Of a stretch of 64,000 nucleotides of DNA, positions 56,508 to 64,000 are shown piece after piece. The translations under genes were made by a program, and so were the position numbers. The stretch is taken from positions 124,001-188,000 of the forward strand of contig QPMI01000569.1 in NCBI GenBank assembly GCA_004431415.1. The letters run 5' to 3'. This stretch comes from Cyanophora paradoxa. Its lineage: Eukaryota; Glaucocystophyceae; Cyanophorales; Cyanophoraceae. Below the pieces are notes generated by a model that was not told the DNA's origin, searched no databases, and was given only the letters and a program-made list of their open reading frames with translations. Each line of letters starts with the position of its first letter. Positions within the stretch are counted from its first letter, which is position 1.

Positions 56508-56867
56508 ATTGGCTCTCTCCCGGGCCTTGCGTGTTTCTGGACTTTTTGCCGGCATCCCAAGCGCAAAGCCTGTGCTGGTCAATGCCGCCGAGGCCAGAGG
56601 GAGCGCCTCGGGCGCGCCATTCCTGCCGTTCCCGCCCCGCGGCGGGCGTCCCAAGGACAGTTAGCCGCTTCACTTTCAACTCTGCGGCGGGCACCCGAGC
56701 TTTTTCCGCGCCTGTATCCTTTCGAGAGTTCGCGTGTACATTCAAATCCGATATACCTACATACTATCCTCGCTGCCCGCCCGATTGCACTACAGCTAGA
56801 AGAACACTGTCCCTGCCTAGCTAGGCCTGAAAAGCTGTCTGGACTGGCCGGCCGCCGGCGCCGACGC
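56508..56867. other. convergent spacer (unit 2)
   Basis: Copy of 42639-42997; no gene seen. Confidence 0.5.
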
Positions 56868-58330
56868 CTAGGGCCCGAAGGCGTTGCAGGCGAGGGATAG
56901 CGTGCCGTATGCCATCTCCTGGTGCAGCGTCCGCCCCGCCTCCTGCGCGCGCAGAGGGGTACCCGCGTCGGCCTCGTGCTGACACGCCGGGTGGGGCCCG
57001 CGCACCTCGCCCGCGTAGCCGGCCGCCACGTATAGGGGTATGATGTGCTCCGTGCGCGGGTGCGCCAGGCTAAAGTTCGGGTCCTGCAGGGGGGGGTACG
57101 TGAGCTCTGCGCCCTGGGGCGAGCTCCAGCGGGGGGCAAAGGACCTTGGTGAGGGCGAGGAGGGAGTCTTCCCGCTGCTTCCCGGTCCTGCGGGGCGGAG
57201 CGGGGCGGGGCGGGCGGCCTCAGGGGCGGAGAAGGCGGGGCGGGCGGGGGGGGGGGGGGGGGGGGGGGGGGAGGGAGGGGGGGGGAGGGGGGGCCCACTG
57301 CTCGGTGATGATGTGCCGGATGCGCTCATCGAACTCGGAGGCCCAGGCGACGGGCGGCGCGTGCGGGCCTCCCCCCCACATCAGCTTCCCCAGGTTGTGC
57401 GTCGCTGCCGCGCCGGCGCGTGAGCTGGCGAAGGCGGGGGGGAGGACAGGAGGGGGGGTACCGCCGCCGCTGGTGACGAGGAGGACGTCCTTGAGCTCCT
57501 TGAGCGGCGCGAGGGCGCGGCCGAGCTCGATGTGGGCCCGCGGGTCCAGGTCCCTCCGCAGGGACACCGTCACCACCGGGATCGACGCGTCGGGGTACAC
57601 GAGCTTGAGGGGGACCCAGTGCCTGCGCGGGCGACCGGTCAGCCGCGCAGTGCGGAGAGAGGGTACGGGGAGCGGAGGGCGCTCGCCCGTGGTCGAGGCC
57701 GCGCTGCGAGGGGTGTCAGGCTGGGTTCTGGCGGGGCGGGGCGGGGGCGCGGCGCACGTTGCCGAGGCGGGTGCGGAGACCGGCCTTCTTGAGCAGCTCG
57801 TACACGTTCTGCGCGAGGGCCGGCTCCCCCACCGCCGGGTACCTGCGCCGCCCGCGCGTCGCTTCGGGGCGCGGCGGAGCAGGCCTAGGTGCGGGGCCGG
57901 GTGCACTTCAGAGTGTACATCTCGCGGGGGAAGCCGCCGAAGTCGTAGATGGTCTCGTAGGGCGCCGTGTTCGAACCGCAGACAACGAAGTCGCTCTCCT
58001 CGTCGTGCGCGGAGACGACGACCAGCGCGCGCGGCTTGGGCCGCAGCTGCGCGCCGAGGCCGCGCAGGAACTTGTGCGCCGGCTCCTCCTTCTCGATGAC
58101 GAGCGTCGGGGCGCCTGCCGCACGCGTCAGCCCCCGCGGCGCTCGCCGGCATCTAGCTAGTCGCGCGCACCGTGGCTGATGAAGAGCGCGCTGGGAAGTC
58201 CGGCAAGGACGGACGTCATGCTGGCGGCGGCGCTGGCGGTGAAGGGCGACGCGCGGGCCGTGCCGAAGATGCCGGCGCTGAGGCTGGCGAGCGCGGTCAG
58301 GAGGACTCCCGCCCGCTGCAACGCGAGCAT
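56868..58330 (-). CDS. LigB-type extradiol dioxygenase (4,5-DOPA dioxygenase-like)
   Basis: Class III ring-cleaving dioxygenase family (non-haem metal). Start at 58330 with a hydrophobic leader, MLALQRAGVLLTALASLSAG, suggesting secretion or organelle import. Then SALFISHGAPTLVIEKEEPA (SHG metal-ligand His), FLRGLGAQLRPKPRALVVVS-AHDEE (second His), TIYDFGGFPREMYTLK, YPAVGEPALAQNVYELLKKA, RGLDHGHWVPLKLVYPDAS, PRAHIELGRALAPLKELKDV, LVTSGGATHNLGKL, WASEFDERIRHIITEQ, DPNFSLAHPRTEHIIPLYVA (late His), AGRTLHQEMAYGTLSLACNA, stop TAG at 56868-56870. These follow the DODA/YgiD motif order closely. The intron inside DHG-HWVPL (57623-57686) has a GC donor. The real substrate is unknown; related plant and bacterial enzymes cleave catechols such as DOPA. 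Confidence 0.85.
57623..57686 (-). other. GC-AG intron in the LigB-like gene
   Basis: Begins GCGAGC after GACCACGG and ends GCGCAG before GCACTGG. Only this join restores the family motif RGLDHG-HWVPL with the codon GGG split across it. Confidence 0.7.
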
Positions 58331-58462
58331 CTACGTATACCTAGATGACGAGAATGCGCGGCCACCGACGCGTACGAGGCCAAGCTCTCTTGACGCGGAG
58401 CGGCTGTTAAGCGCAGGACGTGAATGACGCAAGCCCGACTGATGCCCGCGAACGAAGGGTAG

Positions 58463-58545
58463 CACCAACGCCTGGAGTCGAACCCACGAATCGAGGGGAT
58501 CCGGACTGGCAGAAACCCACGCACCATAACGACCACGGCGCTGGC
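58463..58545 (-). tRNA. tRNA-like Pol III element (unit 2)
   Basis: Identical to 44571-44653, including box A-like and box B sequences and the 9-base terminal pairing. It lies between the divergent LigB-like and mTERF-like genes, only 11 bases upstream of the mTERF ATG. Confidence 0.4.
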
Positions 58546-58556
58546 AGCGCGCGAGC

Positions 58557-61500
58557 ATGCTGATTGCCGGATGCCGGGGGTGCGGCGCCGCGCCCCTGCC
58601 TCGCGCCGCGCGACACGCTGACTCCCGCGCGTCCGCGGGCGCAGCTGGCAGAGCTCCCGGGCATGGAGTCGAGGGATCACGCTGAGCGGGTCGCGCCCCG
58701 TCCCAGCGGGGCCGGTGCCCGCCCCCGGGATCGCGCAGGTGTGGCGGAGCGGCATCTCCCGCGCGGCGTCGGCCGCGAGACTTAGCTACGGCGGGGAGCT
58801 GCAGCCGGCATGGCAGCCGGCGCTCCTGGGGGCGCGCGCGGCGCTCCGGGGGCTCTCCGCCACGTCCGCGGCGGCGACGAAGCGCGCGGGGAAGGCGGCG
58901 GAGGCGGCGGCGGCGCCCGCGAAGGCGAAGCGCGGGCCGAAGAGGAAGAAGGCGGCGGCCGACTCGTCCTCCCCGCCCGCGTCGCCCCCGCCCCCGCCGA
59001 TCGCCTCCTCGCCGCCCCCGTCCCGCTTCGAGGCGCGCCCGCCCGCCCCCCGCCCGCTCGCCCGACCAGCCGGCGGCTCACGGGGCGGGCAGGTGGAGGA
59101 CTTCCTGAACACGGAGCTCGGCATGCGGCCGGAGGCGGTGAACACGTTCCTGTCGCGGCACCCCGCCCTGCTCGTCGACGGCGAGATGTTCCGCCTCGTG
59201 AGGCGCGCCCCCGCCCGCCCCCGCGCCCCGCGGCCCCCGCCGCGCAGGACCTCGTGACTGGGCCGCAGGCGCACGACGAAGGGCCTCATCGCGTACGGCT
59301 TCAGCCACAGCGACGTCGCCGAGGCGCGCGCGCGCCCTCCGCCCGGTTCTCTGCGGGCGGGGCGAGCGGGGCGGGGGCGCAGGTGGCGCAGAAGGAGTTC
59401 CGGCTGCTGGTGCTGCCCGAGGGAGACGCGGTCGCCCGCCTGAACACCGTCCGCGCCCACCTCGCCCTCCGCAAGCCCGCCGCGCGCCCTGCCCCCGCCC
59501 CCGCCCGCCCCGCGCTCCTCGCGCCCTCTGAGGCGGGCGGGCGGGCGGGCGGGCAGGTGGTCCAGGCGGTCGTCGCGAACCCGTCCCACTTCCTCAAGCC
59601 CTCCGCCGTCGACGGCCGCTGGGCCTCCGCCGCCGCCGTCCGTCCCCCCGCCCCGCCCCGCGCGGTCGGTGGAGCGGGGCCGAGGGGGCGGGGCGGGGCG
59701 GGGCCAGGTGCTGCGGGGGGCGCCGGCGCGGCTGGGGAGCCTGGAGATCGCGGAGATCGTGCGGACGACGGGCATCCGCCTCTTCCACATCGGCGGCGAG
59801 GCCCTCGCCGCCCGGTCCGCCCCCAGCCCGCCCCCGCCGCCCCCGCCGAGCCCCGCCCGCCCCCGGCTGGCTAGAGGTCCCCACGGGCGCTTCTAGCACC
59901 ACTCCCTAGTACTAGCACTTTCTTTCTCCGCGTTGGGGGCGACGCTCCCTGCGCCCCCCCGCCCGCTCCGCTTCGTCCGACGGCGGCGCTCGCAGGCTGG
60001 AGGTGCTGACGGGCTACTTCACACTCGACCGCCCCACCCTCCTCCGCCTCTTCACCACCTACACCAGTGCGCAGCGCGCCCGCCCCGGGCGGCCCGGCGC
60101 GGCGCGGGCTGAGCGGGGGCGGGCAGTCCTGGTGCTCAACTCGCCGCCGGTGATCGACTCGTGGGCGCGGGCCATGTGGCGCATCTACGGCGACGGCTCC
60201 GAGCTCACCGCCCGCTCCCGAGGCCCGCCCGCCCCCGCCGCCTCGCCCCTCCGCCCCCGCCGCTGACCGCACCCCAGGGAAGGCTCCGCCCCCCCTACCC
60301 ACCTCCGTCTACCTCCTCGCCCGCGGGCCCAAGAGGCGCGTCCCAAGGGCCCCCTCCCCCTCCCCCTTTGTGTACCCCGGGCTCAAATCCGGTACCCAGC
60401 CCGGAGACGGTGGACGCGGCGCGGCGCGTCCTCGAGGAGGAGCTGAGCATGAGCCCCGAGGAGGCGCGTACTCCCCCGTCCTCCGCCGTCCCGCCCCGGT
60501 CCGACTCGCGTACCCCCCGCAGTCCCTGAAGACGCTGCGCCGATTCCCCTCCATTGCGAACCACGTGCGCCGTACCCCTCCTGGCCCCGCCCCCGTCCCC
60601 CCGGGATTGAGCCGGCCGCGAAGGCGCCCGCTCTGCCGGGGCGGATCGAGGCGCTCTGCCGCGGTTTCGCCGCAGCGAACGTCTCCCGCGAAGACCTTCG
60701 CCGCCTCGTCATCGTCCGCCCTACCTACGCCCCGCTTCTCTCTCTCCCCCCTCCTTAAATCGTCGGCCCCGCAGCTGAACCCCCGCATCGCTTTGTACGA
60801 CTTTGAGGAGCACATCCGACCGAAGGCGCGCGCCCGGTGCCGCGGCGCCGCCCCGGGGCGAGCTGAGGCCGGCGCCCGCGCAGCTGGAGCTCCTCGTCGC
60901 GCGGCTGCGGATCGAGCCCTCCAAAGTCGGCATGGTCCGCCCCGGGGCGCCGGGCCCGCGCCCCTGGCCCGGCCCGAATTCACCGCACCCCCAGATGGTC
61001 CTTCGCGCGAACTCGTTCATATCCGCTTCGCTGGAGAACAAGATCCTCCCCAACCTCCGGGTGCCTTCTTACCCCCCGGCGGCTTCCCCCCCCCTGACGA
61101 GGCGGGCGCGGCAGGCGATGACGGAGGTCGGGCTCTCGGTGGGCTCCCCCCCCCCCCCTCCCCCCCTCCCCCCCCGCCCCCTTCGCCCCGGGCCGGGGGG
61201 CTGAAGCGGGGCGGGGCCAGGAGGAGGAGATCGCGCACGTGCTGCGGGCGTGCCCGCGCCAGATCGCCGCCGACTTTGCCCACCGCTTCGAGTTCCTCAA
61301 GGCTCGCACCCCTACCCCCCACTCCCCCCCCCCTTCCCTCCTGCCCGCCCGCCCGCCCGCCTGGCGCCGCGACCGGCGCCGAGCTCGGACCCGCACGCGG
61401 CAGACGGCGATCGAGGGGATGTTGGGGTACCCCGTCGGGTCCGCCGCCGCCGCCATCCGCCGCTCCCCAGCCCTCCTCGGCTGCGCCCGTACGGTCTGCC

Positions 61501-62370
61501 CTGTACCCTGTACCCCCCGTACCTGTATCCCCCTCCCCGCGGCCGACGGCCGGGCCCCGCAGACCGTCACGCACGTTGAGGCCCTCCTCCAGTACGGCAT
61601 GAGCTCCGAGCAGGTGCCCCCTCGCCCGCCAAGCCGCGCCCCCCCCCCCCCTCTTCCGTAGGCCCGTTCTGAGCTGCGCGCCCGTACCCCAGGTCAAGAA
61701 GATTTTCAACAAGGTACCCGGGATCCTGGCCCTCTCCGCCGAGCGGACCATCGTGCGCCGTACACCCCCCATCGAATCCACGTACCCCCTTGCGACCGGT
61801 ACCCCCTCCCCGCGCAGATTCCGAAGCTGGAGCTCATCCGCCAGTACGGGTACACCCTCGACGAGATCGTCGACGGGGGCGGCGAGGTCCGCGCCGCGTG
61901 TACCCCCTTCCCGCCCCTTGGGCCGAACGCGGGGGGGCGGCAGTGCCTTGTGTACCCGCTGGAGGGGAAGATCCGGCCGCGGCTGGAGCGGGCGCGGGGG
62001 TCGGGGATCCTGCTGCCGGCGCCGGCGCCGCGGCCGGCGCTGCGGCACCTGCTGCGCAGCCAGGAGAGCTCCTTCTCGGGGTGGATCCAGGAGCTCCAGG
62101 CCACCGACACCCAGCAGGCCCGCCCCGCCCCGCCCCGCCCCGCCCCGCCCCGCCTGACGCGCCGGGGCCGCGCAGGTCAAGGAGCGGCTGGTGGAGTGGC
62201 TGCAGGAGCTCCCCGAGTTCGCCCGCCACGTCGCCGCCGTCCAGGCCGCCCGCAGGGGCGCCGCGGGCGCCTGCCCCGCCCGCCCCGCAGCCCCCGCCCC
62301 GCAGCCGCAGCCGGCCGCACCCCCGCCCGACCCCGCCCCGGACTGCAGCCCCGGCCCCGGGCCTGCGTAG
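58557..62370 (+). CDS. mTERF-like helical-repeat protein
   Basis: Member of the mitochondrial transcription termination factor-like family, organelle proteins that bind nucleic acid. Exon 1 is ATG 58557 (MLIAGCRG), joined by a GTGCGG...CTGAC...GCAG intron to WQSSRAWSRGITLSGSRP and a basic Ala-rich leader (KAKRGPKRKKAAAD), a likely transit peptide. Repeats with the mTERF pattern (Pro at the start of helix 3): VEDFLNTELGMRPEAVNTFL-SRHPALL; TKGLIAYGFSHSDVAE; VVQAVVANPSHFLK; VLRGAPARLGSLEIAEIVRT; LEVLTGYFTLDRPTLLRLFT; AARRVLEEELSMSPEE, LKTLRRFPSIANHVR; EEEIAHVLRACPRQIAADFA; TAIEGMLGYPVGSAAAAIRR-SPALL; HVEALLQYGMSSEQV; VKKIFNKVPGILALSAERTI; IPKLELIRQYGYTLDEIV. The C-terminal part is Ser/Pro-rich, ending at TAG 62368-62370. 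Several introns carry GC donors or GTACCCC. It has more repeats than typical mTERFs; some exon joins are uncertain. Confidence 0.75.
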
Positions 62371-62653
62371 CGCTAGCTGCACTGTGTTCATGATCGTGAC
62401 GTGCGGCCCGCGCCTCTTCAATTAGTTTCCAGTTTTTCCAAGCCAGTCCAATCTATTAGTTATCGAGCAAGCCAACAACAACGGCGATTAATCATGATAT
62501 CGAAATTGATAACCATTCCAGAAAAATGAGTTCCAGATTAAATTAGCGCGAATTCGAACTGCAATTTTGAATTCTGTCACATCAAACCATTTGCAACGGC
62601 CCTAAGGGCCTTCCTTCCCCAAGGCTGAAAATTGGGAAGAAGCCCTTGTCAAT
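62371..62653. other. convergent spacer (unit 2)
   Basis: Copy of 48446-48729, one base shorter; AT-rich, no gene. Confidence 0.5.
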
Positions 62654-64000
62654 CTATTGGAACAAGACAGAGCTGAGGGCGTAGACGTTTCCGACGAAGT
62701 CGCCGGCGGCAATGCGCGCGCCGCACGAGTCAACGCACGTGAAGGGTGCAAACCCTTCGAAGGCGCAAACCCGCTGCCCGGCGTCGGTGTGCGTCTGTTG
62801 GCGCTCAGCCCGTCAGGTCGATCGAGCGCAAAATTAAATATATAATTACTGAGATGCATATATATGCATATCCGCGAGGGCGGGGGGTCCGAGCATACCG
62901 AGAGGAGCTTGCCGGGGTCCGACGCGACGACCACGTTGGGTCTCAGCTCGATCGCCGCCTCGCTCACGGCCGCAGGCGGGTTGTAGAAGGCGCACGCCAC
63001 CACGCTCCGGGGCGATGCCGTCGTCCGCTTTGTGGCGTCTCCGTACGCGTGGACGTGCGCCGCCGAGCGCTCTCCCAGCCCCTGGACCTGCGAATGCCGG
63101 ACCAGCTCCCAATCAGCTAATGTGGAATATGAACTCGGGCGAAACAGTTGCGCACTGAATACTCCGAAAAGCGCGCCTTGTCGGATTGAATCATTGCCTA
63201 AGGACCAAAGAATTGGTTCAAACGAACCACTGGATGCGGGGACTCGATCGCTCAGCGGCATGCGCACCTCGACCTCGTAGACGCGAACGACGTCGCGCCC
63301 GCCCGCCTCGCAGCTCGCGACGAGGCGGGTCCGCCCCTGCACCGTGTCGTCCACGGACAGGCACTTGATGGGCGCATCGCTGACGATCGCGCTCCTCAGC
63401 TCCTTGCAGCCCGAACCCACGTCAAAGATCTGCAGCCGGTTTTGGCACTGAAACAGTAGAGAGATACAACAAAATTTAATCGTGTTCTCGACCTTGATCG
63501 CGTTTCCGACAGAGGCGATGAGCCGGCGGCCGTCTCCCGCAAAAAAGCAACTGGAGTTGCAATCAGAGAATATCTAGAACTGGAATTGTGGTAGGCCGTG
63601 CCTTGTGACGTTCGGCGCAAGGCCAGAGACGACTTTTGTTTCCTTTCCAGACACCCAACCACCGCCATCCGTCTTGATCTCCCAGATCCGCATCGTCCGA
63701 TCTGCGAGCAGGGCATATATACATCAGTCTTCGTACTTTGCGCAGGTGCACGCCATGCAGATAGGAAAGACGAATAGTTCTGAGATCAAGCACGTTGCTG
63801 TCTATCGCCATTTGCAACGCCCCGCCGGGGGCCGGCACCTTCAGAGCCGGAGACAAGGAGGCGCCCGTCGGGGGACCATCCGACGCTGTGGATGATGCCA
63901 GAGTGCCCACCGATCTGAGCCAGCTGCTCGTACGAGCCCGATATCGATGTCGCCCAAATCCGCAGTGTGCGGTCCCAGGACCCGGACGCAATGTAAGCGT
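62654..64000 (-). CDS. WD40-repeat protein, 3' part (runs off the window)
   Basis: Second copy of the WD40 gene. It includes DRTMRIWEIKTDGG, GDGRRLIASVGNAIKVEN, QNRLQIFDVGSGCKELRS, the VRHSQVQGLGERSAAHV exon and the C-terminal GARIAAGDFVGNVYALSSVL before TAG at 62654-62656. The 5' part lies beyond 64000. Near 63204 it has AAGG where unit 1 has AAGGG (about 49279), so here unit 2 is the shorter one. Confidence 0.75.

Larger units (their letters stand above)
50519..64000. repeat. tandem duplication, unit 2 (runs off the window)
   Basis: Second copy, cut by the window end inside the WD40 gene. The offset to unit 1 is 13,803 at the start, 13,848 at the end of the Q-rich gene, 13,863 at the small charged gene, 13,892 at the tRNA-like element, 13,925 at the mTERF stop and 13,923 at the end of the window. 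Confidence 0.95.

Noticed and set aside
36716-64000. Segmental duplication as an adaptive gene amplification
   Set aside because: Differences are limited to one-base length changes mostly in homopolymers, which fits sequencing error. Not claimed without read evidence.
1-64000. Bacterial operons, Shine-Dalgarno sites, CRISPR arrays, insertion sequences
   Set aside because: Genes are interrupted by spliceosomal introns and lie in divergent or convergent pairs; no repeat-spacer arrays and no transposase or integrase sequence were recognised.

Overview
This is nuclear DNA of a eukaryote with a very GC-rich genome, most likely a unicellular photosynthetic alga (haptophyte or pelagophyte-like). 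The reasons are extreme GC content, genes cut into many short exons by introns of about 45-100 bases, donors of the form GTGCG or GC, a recurrent CTGAC branch-site-like motif just before the acceptor AG, a plastid-type DUF3110 protein, a bacterial-type N-acetylglutamate synthase and an mTERF-like protein. Nothing resembles a prokaryotic operon. Most long open frames here are GC-rich shadows or run through introns, so genes were called by following homologous exon pieces across splice sites.

Layout. (1) 1-789: 3' end of a PfkB-family sugar/nucleoside kinase. (2) 1655-32370: three paralogous giant multi-membrane-span genes of the TmcB/TmcC type (membrane segments, then TPR/HAT-like helical repeats, then more membrane segments and a long disordered linker). 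Copy A (+) converges on copy B (-), and B is divergent from copy C (+). B and C are close relatives with patches of identical DNA; A is diverged and carries a tandem pair of 96-base exons that look mutually exclusive. (3) 32371-33716: AT-richer spacer with one doubtful small ORF. (4) 33717-37015 (-): complete ArgA-type N-acetylglutamate synthase in about 22 exons, about half of whose introns have GC donors. (5) 36716-50518 and 50519-64000: a 13.8 kb segment present twice in tandem. In order it holds the argA first exon, a Q/P/S-rich protein gene (+), a DUF3110 gene (-), a small charged protein gene (+), a LigB/DOPA-dioxygenase-like gene (-), a tRNA-like element (-), an mTERF-like gene (+) and a WD40 gene (-).

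Every difference I checked between the two 13.8 kb units is a one-base length change, nearly always in a homopolymer. The offset grows from 13,803 to about 13,925 because unit 1 is mostly the shorter one. That fits a false assembly duplication of unpolished long-read sequence better than an old biological duplication. Unit 2 keeps reading frames that unit 1 breaks, so unit 2 should be used for protein models, except near 48.3-49.3 kb where unit 1 is the longer copy.

The genes do not form one pathway. Head-to-head pairs (argA/Q-rich gene, DUF3110/small charged gene, LigB/mTERF, TmcB-like B/C) with 80-1000 base spacers suggest shared bidirectional promoters. The most interesting items are the TmcB-like array with its candidate mutually exclusive membrane exons, the density of GC-AG introns, and the duplication junction that creates an ArgA leader-WD40 chimera.
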